Positions 13,419 through 19,964 of a stretch of 19,964 nt of DNA are shown here, piece by piece; position 1 is the stretch's first letter; every line of letters starts with the position of its first letter. The stretch covers positions 1 through 19,964 of the forward strand of contig CAMNDS010000003.1 of the NCBI GenBank assembly GCA_946535695.1. The letters are read 5' to 3'. Made by a program: the position numbers and the translations under genes. The stretch is from an uncultured Clostridia bacterium (GTDB lineage Bacteria; Bacillota; Clostridia; Oscillospirales; Acutalibacteraceae). The notes under the pieces are model-generated. The model saw nothing but the letters and a program-made list of their open reading frames with translations. It ran no database searches and was not told the DNA's origin.

Positions 13419-14423
13419 TTAACATATACTTAACGCAATATCTTTAAGTTCACCGAGTGTGACATGATGATTAAATATAGATTCATTTACTCCTTTGGTT
13501 GTCACCGATATTGCCGAATGTGAATGTAAACTTTCAGCATGTAAACAAACAATCTTAAAATCGGTAATTTGTTCGTTCTGATTAAGTATGTGTTTAAGTT
13601 TTCTAATAGCGTCTTCGACGAATATGGGATTAGCGCCATTTAACTCACTAAATGCTTGCTCGTCGATACGTTTACAAAATACGAGAGTCTCTGTCGGGAT
13701 AGCTTGCCGACATATATCGAGTAGATCTTCAATCCATACACTTTCTTTACCAAACTCTATCCCTATTCGAGCCACCGAACGTTGTGAATGGGGAATACCA
13801 AACATTCCGCGTTCGTACATATTATGAAGGGTTAACTCAGTCGAACAAGGGCAAGCTGAGCTATATACATAGTCCATCCATAGAATGCGTTTGAATTCCC
13901 CAGATCGATCTAAATTGACATCAAACGTAATATTGTAATATTGCCAACCGCCGTCGATAACGATACCTTCATAATAACCTTGATGATCTTCCATCTTCTC
14001 AATATGAGTACTTCGAAGGGCGTCTTGCCAAATACGATATTTAAAATTCATCAAAATATGAGCATCAAAGCTTTGAAGATCTCGTTGGTAATCTTTTAGT
14101 ACCTTTTCGAGTTTATTAATATCAAATACTTCATCTTTTGATTTATAAAACGTTCTAATTATTCGGGACATATTAATTCCGCGTTTCTCAGCTTCTAACG
14201 AAACGGTACCTGTTATAGAAGCCATTACTTCCTGCGTATCTCCATTCTTTTCCCTGATACGGATGGGGAGATGAAAATTATGTATACCTACAAAATCAAT
14301 AGGTTCATCGTCGAACGCTCCATTTTGTATATCGGGAAGTGAATTAAGATATCGCTGATTTGGTTTAAAACAGCTGTCGTATTCATGCTTTAATTCTCTT
14401 ACTTTAATATCTTTATTCATCAT
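13419..14423 (-). CDS. folE2: GTP cyclohydrolase IB (FolE2)
   Basis: A 334-residue protein that converts GTP to 7,8-dihydroneopterin triphosphate, the first step to folates and to 7-deazaguanines. Family signatures are clear: VGIHNFHLPIRI (45-56), GTVSLEAEKRGINMSRI (72-88), the metal-site CPCS (191-194) and GIPHSQRSVARIGIEF (209-224). Length fits the family. It differs from FolE1 in fold and metal use. The start overlaps the stop of the 111-aa gene (ATGATGAATAA; 14420 is an equally possible ATG), and QueE and QueD lie upstream on the same strand, so its product most likely feeds QueD. A terminator follows. Confidence 0.96.
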   Translation of the reverse strand: MMNKDIKVRELKHEYDSCFKPNQRYLNSLPDIQNGAFDDEPIDFVGIHNFHLPIRIREKNGDTQEVMASITGTVSLEAEKRGINMSRIIRTFYKSKDEVFDINKLEKVLKDYQRDLQSFDAHILMNFKYRIWQDALRSTHIEKMEDHQGYYEGIVIDGGWQYYNITFDVNLDRSGEFKRILWMDYVYSSACPCSTELTLHNMYERGMFGIPHSQRSVARIGIEFGKESVWIEDLLDICRQAIPTETLVFCKRIDEQAFSELNGANPIFVEDAIRKLKHILNQNEQITDFKIVCLHAESLHSHSAISVTTKGVNESIFNHHVTLGELKDIALSIC

Positions 14424-14748
14424 TTTCTTCTTTCTTTAATCCGTATGTTAGTTCAGTTAGACGTTTAAATGTACGCTCTGCTTTCGCTGATACGTTCTGG
14501 TATTGTTCTCGCACGTCTTCTTCAACAGACTTCCAATTTTCTATTTCATCGATCAAAGAAGAGAATAGTTTCATTTTAAATGTTTGTAATTTATGAAGAG
14601 CTTTTAATTTAGCGATATCCTCTCCTAATTTTTTATTATACGTATCCTGTGACGTACACACAGACACTCCTTTAAACACTTTGTTTGTAAATTTGTCATA
14701 GAGGTAACAAACAGTTGTGTTACCGTAATAATGAAATTCTTTATTCAT
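14413..14748 (-). CDS. Conserved-looking small phage protein, 111 residues
   Basis: The product starts MNKEFHYYGNTTVCYLYDK. It has an N-terminal beta-rich part with VCYLYDKFTNKVFKGVSVC (13-31), followed by a helical, lysine/glutamate-rich C-terminal half (about 40-108) with coiled-coil character. The strand with KGVxxC, followed by D-x-Y/F-N and then an alkaline helix, resembles a small protein common in phages of many hosts (pattern KGVAKC...DxFxxxxG), but this is recall. Located between queE and folE2, with an overlap to folE2, it is surely co-transcribed with the 7-deazaguanine genes; a role in that pathway is unproven. Confidence 0.85.
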   Translation of the reverse strand: MNKEFHYYGNTTVCYLYDKFTNKVFKGVSVCTSQDTYNKKLGEDIAKLKALHKLQTFKMKLFSSLIDEIENWKSVEEDVREQYQNVSAKAERTFKRLTELTYGLKKEENDE

Positions 14749-14766
14749 AAAATTGTAATTTATTTA

Positions 14767-15576
14767 TTAAACGCCTCGCTTATTATTCCAGATTCTTATA
14801 TGTAATCGATCTGTATACGTCCAACCTCTTTTAATACACACCGCCGCTGCCTCTTTAGATTTATTATCTAACTGATCAGCCGTTATACCTTCACACATAA
14901 GCATCGTATTTTTATTTGGATGATGTTTAATATAAAAATTAAAGAATTGATCATCCTTCTTTTTTACTATCTTACCCATTTCTTTATAAATTCGAATAAT
15001 TTCATCCTCGCATTCCGGCCCGCTATAAACGAACTTAAATTGATAATCTGATGTATTAGTAACTATATCGATTAAGTTATTATAGTTAATTCGAGTTTTA
15101 TCATGCCTATCTCTCATCTCTTTAGTGTAGTTAATATCTTCTTTTTTACCCACATGACCGACGGATGTGCTAAGTTTTGGTGACACGCTGTATAAAGCAA
15201 TTTTAAACTTTCCACTTATAGGATTGAGTATAGGTAAGGTACCATTTGTTTCTATCGTAACAATCATCTCATCGTCATATACAAGACTTAAGAACTCTTC
15301 GAGATCTTTTTTATATAAAAGAGGCTCTCCTCCAGTAATTACTAGATGGTTAACTTTCGGAAACTTATTTTGCAACTCTTTAAAAGCATATACGAGTTCG
15401 TCCATTGTCTTATAAGGACTCTTTTCAGGATTAAATGATGTATAAGGTGTGTCGCAAATAGAATCTTTAAAGGCACATCTGAGATTACAACCAGATACTC
15501 GTACAAAATAAGAAGGGACGCCCATGTATTTACCTTCTCCTTGGATGCTCGTAAATAATTCAATTACTGGTAGCAT
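14767..15576 (-). CDS. queE: 7-carboxy-7-deazaguanine synthase (QueE), radical SAM
   Basis: A 269-residue radical SAM enzyme that turns 6-carboxy-tetrahydropterin into 7-carboxy-7-deazaguanine (CDG). Visible signatures: ELFTSIQGEG at 6-15, typical of QueE; the cluster cysteines C30, C34 and C41 in GCNLRCAFKDSICDT; TGGEP at 81-85 for SAM binding; ETNGT at 109-113; and VSPK at 131-134. The cluster spacing is C-x3-C-x6-C, not the usual C-x3-C-x2-C, with no sign of a frameshift. It is 2 nt downstream of queD and probably coupled to it. Products would pass to QueC, which is not in this window. Confidence 0.96.
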   Translation of the reverse strand: MLPVIELFTSIQGEGKYMGVPSYFVRVSGCNLRCAFKDSICDTPYTSFNPEKSPYKTMDELVYAFKELQNKFPKVNHLVITGGEPLLYKKDLEEFLSLVYDDEMIVTIETNGTLPILNPISGKFKIALYSVSPKLSTSVGHVGKKEDINYTKEMRDRHDKTRINYNNLIDIVTNTSDYQFKFVYSGPECEDEIIRIYKEMGKIVKKKDDQFFNFYIKHHPNKNTMLMCEGITADQLDNKSKEAAAVCIKRGWTYTDRLHIRIWNNKRGV

Positions 15577-15578
15577 AA

Positions 15579-16172
15579 TTATAATTTTATTTGTTGCTCT
15601 ATCAATGGATTAACGATATAATTATTATCAATCATTATAGTTTTGAGATCTTTCCCCCAATCTTTAACGACGCCCTCACTATATATCACTTTATTATCCC
15701 GAGTAATAGGCTCGTATATATTTTTAATATCGTCGGCATACGCCTGCGCGTAACCCGTAGTTGTCTCCCAGTATCTTACAGATGTTACGTCAATATCTCC
15801 TTCTCCATTATTTTCTAATGTATGATCAAGTATTCGTTGAATATTATTAAGAACATACATAGATAACATTTCCGCAGATGGATTAAATGGAAGCTCTATC
15901 CAGCGATCGCAGTTTTTCTTTATAAAGGTTTTAAACTCTTCACTATCTTTTGAACATAATAGATAGCAATGATCCATAGAATCGATAAATTGTTTAATAG
16001 TACCCTTCATCAATCCAAAATCATAAACCATTTGAGCATTATCTAATTTGTTCGCTGATAAGAATACTTCTATCACGGCACTATGTCCATGGATAGAATG
16101 CGAACATCGATGAGACGTACAATTGCGAACTATGTGTGCGCTCTCCACTTTGAATTTTTTTCTGATTATCAT
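15579..16172 (-). CDS. queD: 6-carboxy-5,6,7,8-tetrahydropterin synthase (QueD)
   Basis: A 197-residue member of the PTPS family, which makes 6-carboxy-tetrahydropterin from dihydroneopterin triphosphate. Zinc ligands are H13 (ESAHIV), H28 and H30 (HGH); C23 is the likely catalytic cysteine in RCSHSIHGH, one residue further from HGH than in E. coli QueD. DH at 67-68 and PSAEML at 99-104 match the conserved family blocks. It is longer than bacterial QueD (about 120 residues) through inserts near 75-95 and a C-terminal tail of about 50 residues. It lies just upstream of queE with a 2-nt gap and is preceded by the sigma-factor gene on the same strand (21-nt gap). Confidence 0.94.
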   Translation of the reverse strand: MIIRKKFKVESAHIVRNCTSHRCSHSIHGHSAVIEVFLSANKLDNAQMVYDFGLMKGTIKQFIDSMDHCYLLCSKDSEEFKTFIKKNCDRWIELPFNPSAEMLSMYVLNNIQRILDHTLENNGEGDIDVTSVRYWETTTGYAQAYADDIKNIYEPITRDNKVIYSEGVVKDWGKDLKTIMIDNNYIVNPLIEQQIKL

Positions 16173-16193
16173 GATTTAATATATATAAAAACA

Positions 16194-16826
16194 TTAATGA
16201 ATTAAACTACTCAACATTTCACATAGATCTTTATCACGCCTAATAAATGTAATTACTTTTTTTAATCTCTGCGATACTAAACCCTCGCTCACTCCATATT
16301 CTTTAGCTATGATTCGACCCGGCGTTTCTTCATATCCTTTTAAACCAAATGCTTTATAGAATATCGTATAATCCCTCTCAGAGAATGTAGTTTCTAATCG
16401 CGTATATAAATAATCAAAAACGTTGCCATTGGAAAAATTTTCATTTTCATACATGTTAGTAACTATTTCTCTAGGATTCATATCATCTTCATCGTTTCTT
16501 ATAGGATGGTCTATAGATACAGAATTAAATAATGTTTCGCCATTTTTAATTGCCTTTTTTTGAGCGTATGCAGATAGTTTCACAATACGCAATTCATTAT
16601 CTAAAGACGTGAGTATGTTATTACGAATGGCAAATGCAGCATATTGAGTAAAATTCATATTAGATTTCTCTTCGTCATAACTACGAATAGCTATAGCAAA
16701 ACCTTCATATGCCATAGACTTAAGTTCTTCCCAGGAACAAGCGACTTTGTTATAAAATTGTTTGACTAATTTATTAATTAGTGGTTCATATTGTTCAACT
16801 AGATTATTTTTATCTTGAATATTCAT
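16194..16826 (-). CDS. Phage sigma-70-family RNA polymerase sigma factor
   Basis: A 210-residue protein with a region 2 (about 18-75: YEPLINKLVKQFY, SWEELKSMAYEGFAIAIRSY, FTQYAAFAIRNNIL) that binds core polymerase and the -10 element, and a C-terminal helix-turn-helix of region 4 type (about 165-197: ETPGRIIAKEYGVSEGLVSQ). Regions 1.1 and 1.2 are absent. Size and layout resemble phage late sigma factors such as T4 gp55, though region 4 is better preserved here. It probably directs transcription of late virion genes from TATATATAAA-type sites. It heads the minus operon with queD and queE. No Shine-Dalgarno sequence; divergent from the gene at 16887. Confidence 0.93.
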   Translation of the reverse strand: MNIQDKNNLVEQYEPLINKLVKQFYNKVACSWEELKSMAYEGFAIAIRSYDEEKSNMNFTQYAAFAIRNNILTSLDNELRIVKLSAYAQKKAIKNGETLFNSVSIDHPIRNDEDDMNPREIVTNMYENENFSNGNVFDYLYTRLETTFSERDYTIFYKAFGLKGYEETPGRIIAKEYGVSEGLVSQRLKKVITFIRRDKDLCEMLSSLIH

Positions 16827-16854
16827 TTTGTCATTTTGTTTTATAGTTTTTTAT

Positions 16855-16864
16855 TATATATAAA
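16855..16864 (+). promoter_or_regulatory. Candidate promoter -10 element, TATATATAAA
   Basis: Same decamer as at 4451-4460, 22 nt upstream of the ATG at 16887 in the divergent gap with the sigma-factor gene. Confidence 0.4.
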
Positions 16865-16886
16865 CAAATATAAGATATTTAACGAT

Positions 16887-17498
16887 ATGTTATCACTTTC
16901 GCCTCGATTTGATTTATTTAAATTTGCTTTTCCGAAAGACTTTTTACCGGATGAAGTATCTGGCAAATATACGGATATCATCAGTAAAAATCCCGGGGTA
17001 GTTACGACTCCGATCGATTATCTAAATGAAAGTATTCAATCAATTACTATTCCTGGTATGACGGATCTTTTAATTGTTCAACAACAACATGAAACGAATA
17101 CTAATAAAGTAAAACTTCATAAATTTAACGTCGAACCCAAACATGACATTAATTATCTTTCTTCCGCCAACCCACTCGAAAAATTAGGTAAAGATTTTAA
17201 GGTAACATTTAGGCAGAATCAAGGTCTTTATAATTACTTTATGATATACGAAACTATATTCCATCGATATACGAAAACTGAAAATATACGACCTTATGAT
17301 CCGGTATTTTTAATAGATATACTTAACGAATCGGGAAATGTAATATCACGAATAAAACTTAAAGACGTCTTTATCGACGGTATCGATGGATTAGATTTTA
17401 ATTACAACAAAGTAGAACGAGACTCGAGTACATTTGATGTTACATTTAAGTTTAATAATATAGATTTTGTATTTGTAATTGATGGGGAAGAATATTAA
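16887..17498 (+). CDS. Probable virion structural protein, possibly tail-tube-like
   Basis: I chose the ATG at 16887 (MLSLSPRFDLFKFAFPKDF); the frame upstream to 16815 lies in the promoter gap and adds only hydrophobic low-complexity residues. The 203-residue protein has an N-terminal arm, an INxSIQSITIPGM-like strand (about 53-62), a central FKVTFRQNQGLYNYFMIYET stretch (about 106-125) and a C-terminal set of strands with alternating charge ending FVFVIDGEEY. This strand-helix-strand layout with an aromatic helix is like tail tube proteins (T4 gp19 class), but I cannot prove it. It is a single-gene plus unit with its own promoter-like element and a terminator that uses its own last codons. 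Confidence 0.85.
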   Translation: MLSLSPRFDLFKFAFPKDFLPDEVSGKYTDIISKNPGVVTTPIDYLNESIQSITIPGMTDLLIVQQQHETNTNKVKLHKFNVEPKHDINYLSSANPLEKLGKDFKVTFRQNQGLYNYFMIYETIFHRYTKTENIRPYDPVFLIDILNESGNVISRIKLKDVFIDGIDGLDFNYNKVERDSSTFDVTFKFNNIDFVFVIDGEEY

Positions 17499-17526
17499 TC
17501 CTCCCCATCAATTAAATTTGTTTTTT
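17477..17526 (+). terminator. Terminator hairpin built into the 3' end of a gene
   Basis: A 12-bp stem pairs 17477-17488 (AATTGATGGGGA, coding) with 17502-17513, with the stop codon in the 13-nt loop and a T run at 17518-17526. It ends the plus unit at the point where the convergent minus gene stops at 17525. Confidence 0.82.
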
Positions 17527-18679
17527 ATCTAACCATTTTAAGAATAGGTTTAATATCACAACTCTTTAATATGTCATTTTCGATGACATACGGAAGATCA
17601 TGTTTCATTTGTTGTGAGGTCTGATCGAAATATAAATTTTCTTCAAAATCTTTAATGCTTACTATGATCTTATCTTGTGGTTTATAATTGACCAGTTCGT
17701 CTGGTTTTACTTCGGCCATGCCCGTGATATTTAATTCAGGTAACTCAACAAATACTCCACATTTCTTCGAAGAGTTAATTATACCAGTTACCACACCTTC
17801 GTATTGTTTTGTTGACGCATTTGACCATTCTTCACCACCCCGACAATAATTATCGAAAATTTTAATTATATTTTGATCTCCGATAAATCTAAGAAGGTCT
17901 TTTCTCGAGCAAATAAGAGATTTTTGATTTTTAGTCCCGGGTTTATCTATATAATTTGAAACAAATACATCAATGGTTTTACCTTCCCATTTTTCAAAAT
18001 TTTCTTCTATATTCAATACTATTTGTGAACCTGGTACGAAAGCTTCAATCATATAATCTTGACCTACAAACTCCGATATCGATGGTACAACCGCTTGTCC
18101 AATAAAACCGCCGTGAGTCAGATGGAGATTTTTCACTTTAATACTTTTATCATTGCGAACATTTCGCTGAATATCCGGATCCTTTAAAATATCTTTAAGC
18201 CATTCATCGATCATCGGCTTAAAGATATCGACATATACAATTTCTCGATTAGCTTTAATAACTTCAGCTTTGAGCTCGTATGATGGGAGAAACTTACGAA
18301 ACTTCTCATATTTGTATAGGTTGATATTTGATAATACTACTTGCTTAGTATTTCTTGTTTCGAAAGTTACGCCATCTTTTGTTATACTACGAATCTTAAG
18401 ATTGATTATATCCCCTGCATTCAATTCTATAGGCGTCTCATTAGAATTGCAAGTAAGTTTTGTTTTTACTCCGAATATTTCGTTAATATCGGTGTTCGCA
18501 AATCGCTTAGAATAAGCTTTTATACGCTGACTTTCTTTCATGAACTCAGGCCAGTCAAAAGCCATTGTACTGGTTAGATTTTGGTGTAGGAGCGGAGCCG
18601 AGAACATAACACGTTCTTTTCTCGGTTTTTCTTCTACGAGTTGTTCTGGTTTTTGCTTACGCTTTTTATTATTTTCCAT
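17525..18679 (-). CDS. S1/OB-fold RNA-binding protein
   Basis: A 384-residue protein with a basic, Lys-rich N-terminal tail (MENNKKRKQKPEQ). Three OB-like regions can be seen: about 88-152 (AGDIINLKIRSITKDGVTFE), about 183-262 with GFIGQAVVPSISEFVGQDY, and about 292-350 with YEGVVTGIINSSKKCGVFVE and ITGMAEV, the last being a clear S1 domain of the ribosomal protein S1 family, which binds single-stranded RNA. An acidic linker sits between. Such phage S1-like proteins may steer translation or RNA turnover; that is inference. It starts 36 nt after the exonuclease gene. The leader contains A/T runs and no Shine-Dalgarno sequence. Confidence 0.88.
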   Translation of the reverse strand: MENNKKRKQKPEQLVEEKPRKERVMFSAPLLHQNLTSTMAFDWPEFMKESQRIKAYSKRFANTDINEIFGVKTKLTCNSNETPIELNAGDIINLKIRSITKDGVTFETRNTKQVVLSNINLYKYEKFRKFLPSYELKAEVIKANREIVYVDIFKPMIDEWLKDILKDPDIQRNVRNDKSIKVKNLHLTHGGFIGQAVVPSISEFVGQDYMIEAFVPGSQIVLNIEENFEKWEGKTIDVFVSNYIDKPGTKNQKSLICSRKDLLRFIGDQNIIKIFDNYCRGGEEWSNASTKQYEGVVTGIINSSKKCGVFVELPELNITGMAEVKPDELVNYKPQDKIIVSIKDFEENLYFDQTSQQMKHDLPYVIENDILKSCDIKPILKMVR

Positions 18680-18714
18680 TAATTTAAAAAAATTAAAAAA
18701 ATTAAACTTATATT

Positions 18715-19470
18715 TTATTTATTATTTTTGTATTGCTTATAATACTGTTGAAGAGTTTTTTTAGTGTGAAAAGATGCAACACTATCCATAAACCATTTTA
18801 CATATCCCGGATCTTTTTTACATACTTCCATAAACTCTTTATCTTTGTATTTACCAATATTAAAAAATATATAATTATTTTTCCAAGATATTGAGTTTTC
18901 CGGAGAATATAATTGATTGACATCCATTTTATCTATTTCCTCTCGCGCAAGTTGTTCTGTAGTTTGCATATGCTTAAATACTTCAATAGTTGCTAATATG
19001 TCATTCATAGCATTATGTGCTCCTTCCAATTCTAAACCTGTATAATATTTATATACGGCAGATAGATTGGAAGGATGAAGTTGCTTATACATTAAAAACG
19101 CATCATAATACTTGCGATCATTTATTGGAAATTCTTTACCTATTTTAAGTAAGTTTTGATATAAGAAATTAACATCAAAAGAATTACCATTATAAGTTAA
19201 TATATCATTCTCTCCAAATATACTGATTATTTCATCTGCGATATCTTTCAGATTTACTCCATGTTCTTGTAGAAAATTTTTATCAATCCCATGTTTTTCA
19301 TACGCTTCCGGTGATATTTCATAATCAACTCCCGGATTAATATACCAATTGTATGATTTTTTCTTTTCTAATGTTTCTCCATTTAAAACAATAATAGATA
19401 ATTGAATTATATAATCTGATTTCGGATTGAGACCGGTAGTCTCTACATCAAAAGCTATTATATCTTTCAT
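18715..19470 (-). CDS. DEDDh 3'-5' exonuclease with ExoX-like C-terminal domain
   Basis: A 251-residue DnaQ-superfamily exonuclease. FDVETTG (7-13) supplies D8 and E10, SFDVNFL gives D99, and HNAMNDILAT gives H152 and D157, the DEDDh metal and base residues in the correct order. Residues about 195-245 (NIGKYKDKEFMEVCKKDPGYVKWF) match the small ExoX-like C-terminal domain, typical GKYKGK...DPGYLxWL, found on phage exonucleases. It removes nucleotides from 3' ends, for proofreading, recombination or host DNA turnover. It is transcribed with the S1-like gene. Divergent from the tagged gene at 19531; the leader is A/T-rich. Confidence 0.94.
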   Translation of the reverse strand: MKDIIAFDVETTGLNPKSDYIIQLSIIVLNGETLEKKKSYNWYINPGVDYEISPEAYEKHGIDKNFLQEHGVNLKDIADEIISIFGENDILTYNGNSFDVNFLYQNLLKIGKEFPINDRKYYDAFLMYKQLHPSNLSAVYKYYTGLELEGAHNAMNDILATIEVFKHMQTTEQLAREEIDKMDVNQLYSPENSISWKNNYIFFNIGKYKDKEFMEVCKKDPGYVKWFMDSVASFHTKKTLQQYYKQYKNNK

Positions 19471-19497
19471 AGTTTTTATATAAATGATTACTATTAA

Positions 19498-19506
19498 ATA
19501 TATAAA
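19498..19506 (+). promoter_or_regulatory. Candidate promoter -10 element, ATATATAAA
   Basis: A nonamer match to the repeated element, 24 nt upstream of the ATG at 19531, in the divergent gap. Confidence 0.35.
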
Positions 19507-19530
19507 AAAACAATTATTATTTAGTCATAT

Positions 19531-19964
19531 ATGAAAGGATTGTATAATATTTGTATAGAAAGTATTTTAGACGATGATGAAATTACAATAAAGAATACGC
19601 AACAACATACATTAACTGCAGAAATTATTCGAAATCTTTTAAAAGACATATCCGATGATTTGAGTGAACGTTATGAAGCTTATACTATTAATGATGATAT
19701 GTCAATAACCATCGGCGCGAAAGACGTAACATTTAAGAAAAACATTCCAGATCTAATTAAGATTAAAGAATTTAATAAACGTGTTAAATCTATCACTTTC
19801 CTAGGTAAAGACGTAACGTCTATTAAAGGTTTGCCGACGGATATACGTGATATAGATCTCAATATAATAGCATGTAACATAACAGATTTTGTAGGGGCGC
19901 CGAAGATATGTAAATATCTTAAAATCGATACATGTTATGATATTAAATCGTTAAAGGATATACC
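19531..19964 (+). CDS. Tagged protein with leucine-rich-like body (3' end outside window)
   Basis: The ATG at 19531 begins MKGLYNICIESILDDDE, the third clear copy of the N-terminal tag, here without the extra helix seen in the other two. The frame is open to the right edge (about 144 codons). The tag is followed by a helical stretch (residues 25-55) and then short repeats such as SITFLGKDVTSIKGLPTDI and LNIIACNITDFVGAPKI, spaced about 22-24 residues apart with conserved Ile/Leu positions, as in BspA-like or other leucine-rich repeats. The C-terminus is missing. By analogy with the other tagged proteins it may be packaged in the head. The putative cut-site context, C-I-E/S, is less canonical than L-S-E/S. 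Confidence 0.88.
   Translation, partial: MKGLYNICIESILDDDEITIKNTQQHTLTAEIIRNLLKDISDDLSERYEAYTINDDMSITIGAKDVTFKKNIPDLIKIKEFNKRVKSITFLGKDVTSIKGLPTDIRDIDLNIIACNITDFVGAPKICKYLKIDTCYDIKSLKDI

Noticed and set aside
16815..16886. Upstream extension of the gene at 16887
   Set aside because: It would run through the promoter gap and overlap the sigma-factor start; the residues added look non-coding.
19680..19880. Minus-strand frame opposite the tagged gene at 19531
   Set aside because: The plus-strand frame has the tag and repeat pattern; the minus frame is a shadow.
1..19964. TAG reassigned to glutamine across the window
   Set aside because: All large genes are open without in-frame TAG and have family-typical length, so the standard stop reading fits; only one in-frame amber is seen.
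1..19964. tRNA genes, CRISPR array or transposase
   Set aside because: No cloverleaf with a GGTTCGA-type T arm, no regularly spaced repeats and no transposase motif were seen by eye; a tRNAscan run would be decisive.

Overview
The window is a stretch of an AT-rich tailed double-stranded DNA bacteriophage genome, probably a large one. This rests on a phage-type sigma factor, a FolE2-QueE-QueD 7-deazaguanine gene run, a beta-class DNA methyltransferase, a DnaQ-type exonuclease, a ligase-like nucleotidyltransferase and several likely virion proteins, packed with tiny gaps and ATGA/TAATG overlaps. No tRNA, rRNA, integrase, insertion sequence or CRISPR array is visible. Most starts have A/T-rich leaders without a Shine-Dalgarno sequence, and complete intact genes end in TAA or TGA, never TAG. 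A Bacteroidota host fits this, but that is inference only.

Layout. (1) 1-4421, minus strand: accessory genes, namely a metallophosphoesterase cut by the window edge, a P-loop kinase-like protein, a DNA methyltransferase and several very small genes. Three loci here are broken: a 25-bp EcoRI/SacI-rich insertion, an in-frame amber plus a 1-nt shift, and an 8-bp tandem duplication. (2) 4502-8326, plus strand: a DUF6734-like protein, a probable virion protein, two proteins with a recurring N-terminal tag (one with a PD-(D/E)xK nuclease signature) and an NMNAT-like nucleotidyltransferase, ending at a strong bidirectional terminator. (3) 8427-13334, minus strand: a tagged beta-rich protein, a small protein, three tandem proteins sharing an MNKI-type N-terminus and a ligase-like protein. 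(4) 13419-16826, minus strand: FolE2, a 111-aa protein, QueE, QueD and a sigma-70-family factor, ending at a terminator. (5) 16887-17498, plus strand: a probable virion protein. (6) 17525-19470, minus strand: an S1/OB-fold protein and an ExoX-like exonuclease. (7) 19531 to the end, plus strand: another tagged protein, cut by the edge.

The most interesting signal is a short modular N-terminus (M-K/R-x-L/I...E-S-I-L-D-D-D-E) on at least three otherwise unrelated proteins, with looser versions on the nuclease-like and ligase-like proteins. Two copies are identical over 26 bp at the DNA level. By analogy with the T4 capsid-targeting sequence, cut after (L/I)-x-E by the prohead protease, these may be proteins packaged in the capsid and injected. 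A second, different N-terminal module (MNKI-T-I-T-N-N) marks three adjacent genes. The FolE2/QueE/QueD set makes the CDG precursor of 7-deazaguanines, probably for DNA modification or host queuosine; QueC and later enzymes are not in the window. A TATATATAAA-type element lies upstream of several transcription units and could be read by the phage sigma factor.
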